64,000 nucleotides of DNA from Symbiodinium natans (lineage: Eukaryota; Sar; Dinophyceae; Suessiales; Symbiodiniaceae): assembly GCA_905221605.1 (NCBI GenBank), contig CAJNDS010002088.1, forward strand, positions 1 through 64,000, written 5' to 3'. Shown piece after piece: positions 22,672-33,641 of the stretch. Within the stretch, counting starts at the first letter, position 1. Every line of letters begins with the position of its first letter. The translations under genes were made by a program, and so were the position numbers. The notes under the pieces were generated by a model. The model had not been told where the DNA came from. It searched no databases and was given only the letters and a program-made list of their open reading frames with translations.

Positions 22672-22992
22672 TCATGCATCGAGAATTGCGTTCACAGCAG
22701 AGAGTGCCCTGTCGGCATCTCTGAGCCAAGCTTGTTGAGCTGGGCTCAGAGCGTGCCCGATAGGGATGAAAAGAGCTGGTGCATGGAGCCTCACTTCCTC
22801 AAGGAGCTCAGAACTGGAAGAGCCATCAGAATGAGACCCCTCCTGCGCAGAGTGGGTCGTGCCCTGTTGCTCAGAGTCGGTCGGGCCCTCCTGAGCAGAG
22901 TCGATCGTGCCCTCTTGCAGAGAGATGGTCGTCGGCTTCTTGCGAGGCTGCGAAGAGGCGGGCCGAGCAATGCAAGAGGCGGGTCGTTTCAT
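22672..22992 (-). CDS. acidic/Ser-rich protein starting MKRPAS
   Basis: From the ATG at 22992 the minus frame gives 106 residues beginning MKRPASCIARPASSQPRKKP, followed by tandem acidic units (SLQEGTIDSAQEGPTDSEQQ) and a C-terminal part with PALFIPIGHALSPAQQAWLR. The QEG/EQQ segments are about 10-residue repeats. An overlapping second minus frame is also open, which lowers confidence. It starts like the 21825-22133 block, suggesting related genes or exons. Function unknown. Confidence 0.42.
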   Translation of the reverse strand: MKRPASCIARPASSQPRKKPTTISLQEGTIDSAQEGPTDSEQQGTTHSAQEGSHSDGSSSSELLEEVRLHAPALFIPIGHALSPAQQAWLRDADRALSAVNAILDA

Positions 22993-23043
22993 GAGCGAAC
23001 AAAGGTCGAGAGGGGCTACGACTGCCAAAACTCAGAAGATAAC

Positions 23044-23294
23044 CTGCAGAAAGCACATGTCAGAGGTTTGCTCAAGCTTTGCTTGGAGGTTCATGGTAAA
23101 TACTTACTGACCACTTATAAGTTCCGACTTATTTACTTAGTGTGATTATAAGTACAGTCATAAGTACAGTTATAACTGGTCAGTAATTAAGTACCATGAA
23201 CCTCCAAGTAGACAGGGCTACAATGAGAGAAAGGCACTTGTTTCTTTCGCACGAGCACAGAGAGTCGTGCTTGCACAGTCTCAGCTCGCCGGCT
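23044..23294 (-). CDS. two-exon fragment split exactly by a family A element
   Basis: Minus strand. Exon 23202-23294 (31 codons, after a CAAGCCTCAG acceptor) contains RRAETVQARLSVLVRKKQVP and ends TAC TTG GAG. Element A4 follows as a 120-nt intron (GTTCATGG...CCTCCAAG). Exon 23044-23081 then continues in the same phase with QSLSKPLTCAFCR before AG|GTTATC. No stop occurs across the join. It could be the downstream part of the 23570-25769 gene or a separate gene. No family recognised. Confidence 0.48.
23082..23208. mobile_element. TIR element family A, copy A4 (exact intron)
   Basis: CTTGGAGGTTCATGGTAAATACTTACTGACCA... and ...TGGTCAGTAATTAAGTACCATGAACCTCCAAG, nearly perfect long TIRs. TA follows on the right (23209-23210); the left flank is TG, so one TA is lost or mutated. 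On the minus strand it forms a GT-AG intron between two open exons. Confidence 0.85.
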
Positions 23295-23465
23295 CTGAGG
23301 CTTGAGGTTTACTTAGAGCCTGACTTAGGGCTGGAGGGCTACTCAGGTGTTCTGGAGAAACTCTAACTAGGCTTGAGGGGTGCTTAAAAAAATGAAAACC
23401 CAATTAAACCCTGTCAACAGCAACCCCAATCCCCCCAAATTATATTTTGTTTAGGGTTTTCTTCC

Positions 23466-23545
23466 CTAAACCCTAAACCCTAAACCCTAAACCCTAAACC
23501 CTAAACCCTAAACCCTAAACCCTAAACCCTAAACCCTAAACCCTG
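23466..23545 (-). repeat. interstitial CCCTAAA array
   Basis: About eleven CCCTAAA units directly downstream (minus sense) of the 23570-25769 gene, with a short inverted TTTAGGG run at about 23550-23562. Confidence 0.95.
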
Positions 23546-23569
23546 GGTTTTAAGTTTAGGGTTACGGCC

Positions 23570-25769
23570 TCAAGCCGAGCCACTGAGCGAGAGAGCAACA
23601 AAAAACGCCTCCGGAGAGGCCACAGGTCCATGCTCCGAGGCTTCAGAGAGCATTGAGAGCTTACCCTAATTAACCCTAAACCCTAAACAGGGTTTAGGGT
23701 TTGGGGCTTAGGGTAATTAGGGTTTAGGGTTTAGGGTTTAGGGTTTGAGGGCTTAAGGTTTGATTAGGGTTTAGGGTTTAGGGATAAGGGTTTAGGGTTT
23801 AGGTTTTAGGGTTTAGGGTTCAACCCAAAGCCCTAGAGAAGCCGAGCAAGAGGATCCTTCACTCCTGAGCTGCCTCAGAGGCTGGCACAGAGGCTGGCAC
23901 AGAGGCTGGCACAGAGGCTCCAGCCGGATCAGAGCCTTCCGCTGGAGCATCTTCACTTGGCTCAGAGGCTTCAGCAGGCTGGTGAGAGCGATAGCGGTCA
24001 GGTGCCACAGAGCTCAGACGCAGAGCTCGGCGAAGAGTGTCTGCGCGGACCAAATCCACCTGGGAGATGGCAGAGTTGGACTAAAAGATGCCTACCTAAA
24101 CCCTAAACCTTAAACCCTGACGAAACCCTACTTGGAGGTTCACGGTACTGAGTAACTAATTATAACTGTACTTCTAAAAGGGGCGTATAAGTGGGCTAGA
24201 AGTAATTGCAGTTATACATAGCTACTAAGTACCATGAATCTCCAAGTACACCCTGGTTTAACTAACCCTAAACCTTCAACCGTAAACCCTCAACCCTCAA
24301 CCCTCAACACTCAACCCTCAACCCTCAACCCTAAACACATAACTAAACCCATACTGAATTCTAATATAGAGCCAGGACACAGAGTGCACCAGAGGGCTCC
24401 AGGCTAGGCCAGAGGCCCGGGCATACCTGGGATTGTGTGGGGCTTCCTTAGTCAAGAGGGAAACCCCTCCTTTCGAGCCTTCATTACACCTAAAAAAGCC
24501 CTGCCAAACCTGTCGAGAGGCTCTGCGTGATAAGAGAGATGTGACAGAGTCCGCTCCTCACGGCAGAGCAGATACGTCTTGAGAAGGCTCCTGCCCTCAA
24601 AGAGCTGCTCCACCGACTCGCGCGAGAGGAGCCCTGACCTTATTTAGGGATTATTAGAGTTTCATATGGGTTTACTTAGGGTTCAGGGTTCAAGGGTTTA
24701 AGTAGGGCTCAGGGCTCAGGGATTAGACAGGGTTTAGTTAGGGTTTAGACTTAATTAGAGTGCGGACTTTAGGGTTTAGGGTTTAGGGTTTAGGGTTTAG
24801 GGTTTAGGGTTTAGGGTAAGGGCTAGGGACACGAAGAGACAAGGAGCTCGTCCCAGAGCCAGGCAATGCTCAGAGAGATCTCCCCCAGCTGCTCATCGCT
24901 GAGAGCCCGGTCCTCACGGGAGCCGGCTAATTACTAATTAAGCCTTAAGCACCCTCAACCCTCAACCCTAATTCAACCCTCAACCCTCAACCCTGAACCG
25001 CAATAAAACCCTTATTAAACCCTTAACCCTATAACCTAATTATAATTAAGCCATATGCCCTCCCCCGTCTCCTCCTCAGAGTGCAGCATGGACCAGATCA
25101 TCTCCACCGAGAGTCGCCAGGTCACAGAGAGACCTCAAGTTGAAAATTAATTAACCCTCAATCAACCACAAAACCCTAATTACCCTAATAATTAAACCCC
25201 TCATTACAAAAAACCCTGCTCCACCAAGCCAGTCGCAGACCGCCGTCCAGAGATCCTGCCCCTCAGAGCCCTGCCGAAAGAGGAGGAGAGAGGCCAGCAC
25301 TTCTTGCACCCAGCTGCAGGGCCGGTTCATTTGAGCCCTCCCCTAATTAAAACCTAAACCCTCACTAAACCCTAACCCTAAACCCTAAACCCTAAATCCT
25401 AAACCCTAAACCCTGAACTAAACCTAAACCCTCAACCCACCATAATTAGTTACCCAAAGAGCCTCCACAGAGTGCTTCGCGTGGAGCGCAGAGAGCGTCG
25501 CAGCCACCCTGTAGAGTCGCTCTCCCTGGCGTAGTCGGAGAGCGCCTTGAAGAGCTGCCTGGGCTGAGGTTAGGGGGGGGAAATACACGTTCATTAATTA
25601 GGGGTTAATCAAACCCTAATTAGTTAGACCCTAATTAATTGGTTAGGTAATTAAAACCATAGTTAAACCCTAAACCCTAATTAAACCCTAACTACAGACA
25701 GCAGAGGCACTCCTCTGCGAGAGCCACGCCCGAGAGGTCCTCGTTGCCAGTGGCCATGACGAAGAACTC
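23570..25769 (-). CDS. unknown nine-exon gene with telomere-repeat introns
   Basis: Nine minus-strand exons join in consistent phase (900 nt, 299 codons plus TGA): 25713-25769, 25454-25558, 25225-25342, 25075-25133, 24833-24912, 24510-24638, 24381-24426, 23865-24080 and 23570-23659. Donors are GT (TGG|GTAACT, CAG|GTTTGG) or GA (GAG|GA); acceptors are mostly AG|G. The product is helical-looking, with pieces such as GERLYRVAATLSALHAKHSV, CSWVQEVLASLLLFRQGSEG, EQLGEISLSIAWLWDELLVS and LLSRESVEQLFEGRSLLKTY, then an acidic Pro/Ala/Ser tail with three ASVP repeats. I recognise no family. The 5' end is open: the first exon has no clear start codon, although a Met occurs at codon 5. Introns carry CCCTAAA or TTTAGGG arrays, AATTA-rich DNA and one family A element. 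Individual splice sites may be off by a few bases. Confidence 0.6.
24129..24248. mobile_element. TIR element family A, copy A5, inside an intron
   Basis: TA-CTTGGAGGTTCACGGTACT ... AAGTACCATGAATCTCCAAG-TA, 120 bp with TA on both sides. It lies within the intron before the eighth exon of the 23570-25769 gene, next to CCCTAAA-like repeats. Confidence 0.85.
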
Positions 25770-25917
25770 CTTTGGAGTGAGGGATCATACAATAATTAAA
25801 AGAGAATGCTCATCAAAAGAACAAAAAAGAGCATTCCAATTCAGAAGAGCTTCAAAAGCAGAGAGGGTGGCGCAAAGCGAGAGCTGGAGGCACAAAAGAG
25901 CTGCTGAATACAACAAC

Positions 25918-25927
25918 AACAACAACA

Positions 25928-25958
<31 letters not shown>

Positions 25959-26033
25959 GTAGTACTAGTACTAGTACTAGTACTAGTACTAGTACTACTA
26001 CTACTACTACTAGTACTACTACTACTACTACTG

Positions 26034-26126
<93 letters not shown>

Positions 26127-26127
26127 G

Positions 26128-26189
<62 letters not shown>

Positions 26190-26325
26190 GTACTACTAGT
26201 ACTACTACTACTAGTACTACTACTACTAGTACTACTACTACTAGTACTACTAGTACTACTAGTACTACTAGTACTACTAGTACTACTAGTACTACTAGTA
26301 CTACTAGTACTACTAGTACTACTTC
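25918..26325 (+). repeat. (ACT)n/(AGT)n compound microsatellite
   Basis: Starts (AAC)n, then (ACT)n interrupted by TAGTACTAGT steps, ending as a (TAGTACTAC)n compound. The palindromic TAGTACTA steps make it self-complementary. The poly-Ser frame over it is not a gene. Confidence 0.95.
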
Positions 26326-27579
26326 CCCCCCCCCCCTTTATTATTACCACCCCGACCCCTTTCAAAGTTTGTTTGGACCCAGCGCCGGAACAAATCCGGG
26401 GGGGGGGGGTTTATTAAAGCGACCTTAACATTATGCTCCAGCGGGGTCGGCGGCTTGAGCCGGAGGCTCTTAAATCCGGCCCCCGCGCCGCGTGGTCCAG
26501 GGCGGAGCCCGCGTCGCACTAAAGCGCTAGCTTTAAGGGGCGAGCGCCCGAGCCGCCGACCCCGCCCAAAATTGCTTCAAATTCGCGCGGGGCCCTTCGG
26601 GAGGCCTCCGAAACGGCATCCAAGGGGACGCAACACGCGGTGGTGCGAAAAGCACGAAAACCTCGTAAAAACCATGGGTTTTTACGAAAAACCGAGGCCA
26701 CAAAACACCCGCAGCACCCCATTAAACCCTCACGGGCGCGCATCATCGACCCTAGCTTTTCACATGGGGCGCGCGCCAGGCCGAAACCATGTTTTTCAAG
26801 GTTTGGGGGGGGTACCGGAAGCCCAAAACCAGGCGAGCATCATGAGCATCAGCAGCCCTGGCCCGCGGACCCAAGGCAAGAAAAAACGCTGAAAAACGCT
26901 GAAATCACCGTAAATACCGTGTTTTTATGAGGGTTTCACGCGTGCCTCCGACCCCCACCCTTGTTGCCCTTGACCCGCCCCCAAAGTGCGCATCATCGAA
27001 ACCCACGTCGGGGGGGGGGTCTGCTGATGCTGCTGATGCGCGGGGGTCCGGGGCATCATCGAGCCATCGTTTCTCATGTGGGCTTCGTGGGCCTCCGGGC
27101 CCACGGCCCAGAGACCCAGCTGATGCTCATGATACTCGGTTTGGGGGGGTGTTCCAACAGCAGAAAACCTCGTAAATACCGAGTGTTTTGTGGGTCCACG
27201 TAAAAACGCCCCTAAAATCGCTCATTTTACGCGCTCGAACGGCTTCGTGCCTACAAAACACCCGAACAGCAGGACCCCGAATGCCCTTAAGGGCATTCGG
27301 GGTCTTGCTTTTGGGGGTTTCGTGGGCACGCAAGCGTTCAAGCACATACAATCGGCGTGTTTAAGGGGGTTTTGGATGGCCTGGGGGAGGCCGCTGATGC
27401 TCATGATGCTCCCTTTCCTGGGTCCCAAAAGGCTTCCCAAGCCCAAAACACGTGTTTACAGCGTTTTCTGAAGGTTTTTCGAAGGCAAAACGCATGCATA
27501 GAATGCTTTTAAGGCCCCCAAACCAACCCCACTGATGCTCCTGATGCGGGTGCGCGCGCGCGCGCGCGGCGCGCGCGCG

Positions 27580-27625
<46 letters not shown>

Positions 27626-27790
27626 GGGAGGGGTGGCGAAGGCAGGAGAAAGAGAGACAGAGAGAAGGAGAGGACAAAGACACGGGAAAGAGAAGACAGT
27701 GCCAAGGTTCAAGGTTTCGTGCTTTGGGGGGCGGGGGCCGGCCCGTGCCGCTAGGCCTGAAATTTAGGGTTTAGGGGTCGTCTAGGCTTT
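26326..27790. other. GC-rich region with recurring GATGCTCATGATGCT-type motif; no firm gene
   Basis: Unique-looking GC-rich DNA without telomere arrays. Short motifs recur in both orientations: (T)GATGCTCATGATGCTC (27119, 27396, inverted at 26839, variants 27026 and 27535), GCGCATCATCGA (26720, 26985) and CGTAAATACCG/CGTAAAAACG (26660, 26909, 27172, 27200). Several frames of 70-145 codons exist on both strands, and none is clearly better than its antisense. A (GC)n then G-homopolymer tract at 27553-27624 is followed by a purine-rich GAGAGA tract. The motif also occurs at 36195 and 52590-52618. Confidence 0.55.
27268..27309. other. 42-bp near-perfect palindrome
   Basis: AGCAGGACCCCGAATGCCC-TT|AA-GGGCATTCGGGGTCTTGCT: 21-bp arms with one mismatch and no spacer. 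It would extrude as a cruciform or form a very stable hairpin. No T-run follows to suggest a terminator. Confidence 0.85.
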
Positions 27791-27880
27791 ACCCAAAGGC
27801 TCCAAAGTTCCTTTTTGGGTTAGTTATAGGGGGTTCTAGTATACTACCCCAGAAAGGTACTACATAAGAGCCTTTGTGTA
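27790..27880. mobile_element. TIR element family C, copy C3
   Basis: TACCCAAAGGCTCCAAAG ... AAGAGCCTTTGTGTA with the family core GGGGGTTCTAGTATACTACCCC. It directly abuts the family H element at 27881. Confidence 0.75.
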
Positions 27881-28260
27881 TACCTGCTAAACCTATTTCG
27901 TGGTAATGAGTCCGATTCTGTAGAATTCGTACGAATTCTTTAGGCCAGTTGCATATAATCACGGCCACGCGAAAATGAGCGTTCGCAAGCGTTCGGGAGC
28001 GTTCGGGAGCATTCGGACACTGAGATTCGCGCGGCATTCGCGCGGCGTTCGTGCGGCGTTCGCGCGGCGTTCGCGCGGCGTTCGCGAGGCGTTCGCGAGG
28101 CGTTCGCGAGGCGTTCGGAGGCGTTCGGCCTGGCATCCGCGTTCATTCGCGATCGGGAGCGACCAAACGCGATCGCACGCGTTAAAATGCATTCGCCTCC
28201 AGGAATTCGTAATAATTCTCAATATCCGTACTCATTAGTATGGAAATGGTTTAGCAGGTA
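27881..28260. mobile_element. 380-bp TIR element (family H) with 11-bp GC-rich core array
   Basis: Ends TACCTGCTAAACCTATTTCG and its inverted partner GGAAATGGTTTAGCAGGTA. Similarity extends about 70 bp inward (AATGAGT, GAATTCGTA). If TA is the target duplication, the TIR starts CCTGCTAAACC. The centre (about 28025-28125) is an 11-bp tandem array of the GCGTTCGCGCG type. No coding capacity is convincing. I saw no second copy in the window. Confidence 0.75.
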
Positions 28261-29350
28261 GTGACTGAGGGGCTGAGCCCTAAAGCCCCTGAAGCCCCGA
28301 AAGCCCCGAAAGCAGTAAAGCAGCAAGATCGCCAAACCCCGAAACCCTTGAACCCAGCAGCCCCTAGACACTCGAACCCAAAATCCCGCATGTGCAGCCC
28401 GAGCTTAGGTTCTAGGGTCTAGCGTGTATAGGGTGTACAGGGTGTATAGGGTCTATAGGGTCTAGAGGGTCTGGAGGGTCCAGAGGGTCTAGGGTTCAGG
28501 GTTCAGGGGTCTAGGGTTCAGGGTTCAGGGTTCAGGGTTTAGATTTTAGGGATTCAGACTTGAGGTCAAAGATTTCTGTTCCGCAGCTGGAGCTACGATT
28601 GGTAGGGGGGTTGAGGGTGCAGGGCTACACGTACCCAGCAGGCCCACCGGTAGTACGGCTAAACCCTAAGCCCTAGGTCCTGTAAGCACTGGGCCCTAAA
28701 CCCTAAGCCCTATAAGCTCTAAGCCCTAAGCGCTAAGTCCTGAGCCCTAAGCCAATCTGTTACTGTTTTGTTTACTCACTATCCTCACGTAGCCGCACGA
28801 GCATCCGGAGTGTGATCCACATCAAGCCGAAAGAAGTCACTGCGATGGAAGGCCTACATTCAAAAAAGACCAATCTGGAATAAGTGAAGCGATTGACTTT
28901 TTATGCTAGATGGAGCTCGCTTTCTGAAGCCAGAAGCCAAATCCCTAGACGAGGACGAGGCCTTCGGGGATTCGGGAAGTTTAAGGGCAGACATGGGTGC
29001 CTGAGGAAATCTGTATAGGGATTCGAAGAGACGAAATCGAACGGTCGCTCTTCCTTTTCGTCTGGCTTTTCCGACCTGTCCTCTTTAAGGGTGTCTTCTT
29101 TTGAGGAGTTTTGCCAGGGCTTGGCTCTCAAGGTTGCGGGTTTAGGGTTTGGGTTTCCGGTGTCGGGCTTAGGCGTTAAATACCTACAACAAAACTTGAT
29201 TAGGGTTTTTCCGGGCCTAAACCATATGTAAGTCCAACATCCTAAAATGGAATCTGGATTTAGGGTTTGGGGTTCAGGGTTTAGGGCTTTGGGTTGAGAA
29301 TTTAAGGCCCTGCAAAACCCCTTAAGCAACACTTCCCCAGAGCCAGCCCG

Positions 29351-29543
29351 GGGGGCGGTTCATGGCACTTATTAAGCAATTGTGACTGCACTTACAACCC
29401 ACTTAGAAGCCCCTTAAGGTTATAAGTACAGTTATAATTACAGTTGCCCTGAACCCTAAACCCTAAACCCTAAACCCTAAACCCTAAACCCTAAACCCTA
29501 AACCCTAAACCCTAAACTTTAAGAAGTACCACGAACCTCCAAG
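29351..29543. mobile_element. TIR element family A, diverged copy A6, with CCCTAAA insert
   Basis: GGCGGTTCATGGCACTTATTAA at the left and AAGAAGTACCACGAACCTCCAAG at the right. Between GTTATAATTACAG and the right TIR lies a nine-unit CCCTAAA array (about 29450-29515). Confidence 0.65.
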
Positions 29544-32061
29544 AGGGGCCCTCGAGAAACGGCCTTGGGCACAGCAGTGCGGCTCGGCCGACGCTTTGTC
29601 GGCACCTGAGGAAAAGAACCCTGGGTTTAGGGTTTAGGGTTTAGGGTCTGGGATTGAGGGTTTAGGGGTTTGGGGGTTTAGGGTTTAGGGTGGGGGGTTT
29701 AGGGTTGAGGGTTTAGGGGTTTAAGGTATGGGGTCTGAGGGTTGAAGGCTTTAACGAAAACCGGCAGAACCCCAAAACCCGAACCCTACGCCCTAAACCC
29801 GAAATAAGCCCTACACCCTAATTACACCCTACACCCTACAGCCTAAACCCTAAACCCTACACCTGAACCGGGAGACCTTTTGCATGGCAGAGGATCACTT
29901 AGCTTCATCTAGTATGAACCCTCTGTCGGCTAAGAACCAGCACGGTTTACTCCAAAGCCTGAATCCGGAAGCCCTGTAAACATCAAATCCAAAACCCTGA
30001 AGCCCTGCTGTTCCTGTAAGGAGATCTATAGTAACCTACAAAAAAGTTGTTGGGGTCGTTAAGGTAAGCCCGTGAACCCCAAAGCCCAAAGCCCCCAAAT
30101 CGCCCAAGGTGCTGCGCTAGCGCGCCCTGGCGACTGCTTGCTGCAGCAACCTGCGCTAGGGTTAAGGTTAAGGGTTTTAAGGGTTAAGGGTTAAGGGTTT
30201 AGGGTTCAGGACGTTCACATTTACAAATTATGAGTGGGGTTCTAAGTAGGTTAATTATGCCTGTAAGCTACTTAGGGTACCTTTAACCGTACTCAGATGT
30301 TCCACTGAATCTTCAAGTAGGGTTTAGGCTTTAGGGCTTAGGGGTTTAGGGGGTTTTCGGGCTCCTTGATTGCATAAGAAACAAGTATAAGTCAGGGCTT
30401 CGGCCCACGGTGCTTACCAGCTGAGTTTTGCTAGCATATTTAGGATTACTTAGCGGCCCTTTTGTAAGGAAATAGGGAGTTATAGGTACCCAACAGAATC
30501 CCGTATGGGGGGGTTAAGGGGGAGCTCTGCGGCCCCTAAACCCCAAACCCGAAACTGCCCTAAACCCTTTTTCTGTAAACCGCAAGCCCGAAACCTTAAA
30601 CCCTAAACCCTAAACCCTAAACCCTAAACCCTCAACCCTCAACCCTCAACCCTAAACCCTAGCCCTAAACCCTGAACCCTAAACCCGAAACCCTACACCC
30701 ACAAAGGCCCTTCGGGATCTTGGCCCTTTGTTCGCCCGCAGGCGCGCGCGCGGCACCTCGAAGTGGCCCTAAACCCTAAACTCTAAACCCTAAACCGCCC
30801 TAAACCCTAAACCCTAAACCCTACCCCTAAACCCTAAACCCTAAACCATGGTCCTCGAAGTGGATCTTCCAGTGGAGCTCACTGCAGATGCTGGCGATGG
30901 CGCTCGGTGCATAGTCCCTGGGTTCAGGGTTTAGGGTTTAGGGTTTGGGGTTTTCGGATTTAGTAAGGGAACAGGGTTTCAGGGTGGAGGGTTGAAAGAC
31001 TTTTAATTAACAGCCCCCAAGCCCCAAAAGCACCAAAACACTGCACCCCACACACCTCTGAGCCCTTAAAGCACAAGCCCTCAATCCTAAACCCCTCGAA
31101 GCCCTAACCCCTAAACCCTAAACCCTAAACCACCCAAGCCACAAATCCCCAAGAAAGCTCGAAACCGCAAGCAGATCCGCTCAGGAGCCCCGTTGCTTGG
31201 TCATTGAACCTTCTAGCTTGAGGGTCAGGAAGATTAACGGTTAACGGTTTAGTTTCCGGTTTGGGGTTGAGAAGTCAGTTTTGGGGTTTATGCTCTCTAG
31301 AGGGAGGGTGCTTTATGCTTTGGGGCTGCACATTCCTGCGCACATCGGCAAGGCTTCCGGCCTCGTACGTTGCGGATCTGGGGTTTGGGGTTCAGGATTT
31401 AGGTTTCTGGGGCGCGTTTGTGTTTAAACTGTTGAAACTGTTCAATCGAAAAACCCTAAACCCTACACCCTATACACTCCCTAAACCCTCAATTCTCCGC
31501 TCAGGGCGGGCTGCACAGGACCCACGCTAAACGCCCAACACGATGGAGCCTGAAGACCCAAAGCCCTTCCGCTCCAAATCCCCAACCCTCAAGTTGAGAA
31601 AAGGGTTTAGGTTTGGGGTTTAGGGTTTAGGGTTTAGGGTTTAGGGTTTAAGGTTTAGGGTTTTTAGGGTGTTTAGGGTGTAGCATTGGTCAGCTGAAAG
31701 CAAAAGCTCGAAGACATGCCCGCCCCAAGGCCACCCAATCACAACTCGCGGCGAAGGTTTAGGGTTTAGGGTTTAGGGTTTAGGGTTTAGGGTTTAGGGT
31801 TTAGGGTTTAGGGTTTAGGGTTCAGGGTTCAGGGTTTCGGGTTTAGAAGCCGAACCGGAGCCAGTTCCAAATTCACGCGGGGTTTACGACATCAGGGGTA
31901 CCTTGTCGGGGATATTTTTCACAAAGGGAATCCCACCGTTTGGGGGTCAAACTTAGGGGTCACTTATTATCGTAAACCCCCCACTTGTAAAGCAAGTTTA
32001 GGGCACACTTGAGCCACTTGGGACACATGAAACGCTGGAAGACTTGGCGCGAGACTTCTCC

Positions 32062-32178
32062 CCGAAGAGCCCAATGCCCCTGTATCATAAGGAATATAAC
32101 TGAAATCCTATTAATTCCGGATCCCTTTCTGATTTACGGCATATTCCTTAAATAAGGGGGTACTGGTCTCTTTGGGAA
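32062..32178. mobile_element. TIR element family B, copy B2
   Basis: CCGAAGAGCCCAATGCCCC ... AAGGAATATAAC ... GGATCCC ... GGCATATTCCTTAAATAAGG ... TCTCTTTGGG, the family B palindromic layout. Confidence 0.7.
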
Positions 32179-32281
32179 TGTCACTACTCTAGCTCAGGCT
32201 GGCCCTGCATGGTCTCGCTGAGCGCTCGACTGCGCCAGCTACCCAATAGGGGCGAGAGGGATGGTGGGTGGATTTAGGGTT

Positions 32282-32394
32282 CTAGGTTGCCCAGTAACCT
32301 AGGATGAAAAAGGGTGCCCTTTTTTGCTTAAAGGGGTTTATAAAAGAACCTAAACCTACCAAAAAGGGAATAAGGGTACTACTGGGCATCCTAG
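32282..32394. mobile_element. TIR element family D, copy D2
   Basis: CTAGGTTGCCCAGTAACCTAGG ... ACTGGGCATCCTAG, over 85% identical by eye to D1 at 11602-11713, including AAAAAGGGTGCCCTTTTTTGC. Confidence 0.85.
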
Positions 32395-33641
32395 GGATTA
32401 ATGAGGGTTGAGGGTTTCACTTCAGGAAAGGGGTTTTCAGGTGAGACCTGATACCTTGAGCCCTCATCCTGGAGGGGGTAACGAAACACGGGGGTGTAGG
32501 GGTTTGGGGTTTAGGGCTTGGAGTTTAGGGTTTAGGGTTTAGGGTTTAGGGTTTAGGGCTTAGAGTTAAGGGTTTAGGGGTACCCAGATCAATTCCTTGA
32601 GCCCTAAATCCTCAGATGCTGGGATGCAGGCTTGACTGCCGCAGCTCCGTGCAGCTTCTCTGCTTGGCGGAGGAGCACGAACCTCGCGAATCGGGTTTAG
32701 GGTTTAAGGTTTAGGGTTTAGGGTGTAGGGTTTAGGGTTTAGGGTTTAGGGTTTAGGGTTTAGGGTTTAGGGTTTAGGGTTTAGGGTTTAGGGTTGGAGG
32801 CTTTGGATTTTGGAGCTTCGGAACTAGGGTCCGGGGTTCAGTGCTCGCGGTTTGCGGTGCCCGAGGACCTTGACATCAACCTAACGCCTAAAACCTAAAC
32901 CCTTAAACCCTTAAACCCCATAAACCCTAAGCCCTAAACCCCATAAACCCTAAACCCTAATAAACCCTAAACCCTAAACCCTATACCCTATACCGAAAAG
33001 GTACGTGGACCTCTTGGAACTTGATCCAAGCTATTGAACGTGGAGGTCAGGCTTCAGGTACAGTACCTCGAGAGGACCGGGACTCAAGCTTGCTGTTTAG
33101 GGTCAGGGTTTAGGGTTTAGGGTTTGGGGTTTAGGGTTTAGGGTTTAGGGTTTAGCCCCTTCCCCCGCCCCCCCGGTTCTGGGTTTCGGGGAGGTGCCCG
33201 CTTCCCGCAGACAGCAAAATCTAAGGCAGGGGCCACAACGGGCCATACTTCGGACAGATCCTGGTGACAAGCCCTTCGGGTTTAGGGTTTAGGGTTTCCC
33301 GGTTTAGGGTTTGGCTTCTAGGGGATCGAGAGTTCAGTGTTGAAGAGGTATCTTCCAGGGAATCCGGCTGCACATTCAGGGGGTCCATTCAAGGGTACGG
33401 AGTTCAATGCACGTGCATCCCGCAGTTGAAGGGCTGTTCATGGCAGAAGGTTGCTTCCTGAGAGCCCTTCTATACCCCTTAATGAAGGAATAAATTTCTT
33501 AAATCATTGAGGGAGCCCTAGACTTACCCGAAACCCTAAGCCCTAATCCCTAGTTGGTAGAAGATGCCCCGATTGCACACAAGAGGTGGAACTGTGTGGA
33601 ACTCCTCAACCCAACCCTAAACCCTAAACCCTAAACCCTAA

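Larger units (their letters stand above)
28261..33640. repeat. telomere-repeat mosaic with TIR elements
   Basis: Arrays in both orientations alternate with unique blocks. Purer arrays: 29450-29515, 30598-30635, 31757-31830 and 32698-32795. Diverged family A copies lie at 29351-29543 and about 30210-30325. A half copy of family B lies at about 33459-33530. An open minus frame at 28901-29332 spans TTTAGGG-like units and is not convincing. No complete gene supported. Confidence 0.65.

Noticed and set aside
26455-27471. Several 75-145-codon frames in the GC-rich region
   Set aside because: Open frames overlap on both strands, none is better than its antisense, and recurring non-coding motifs run through them.
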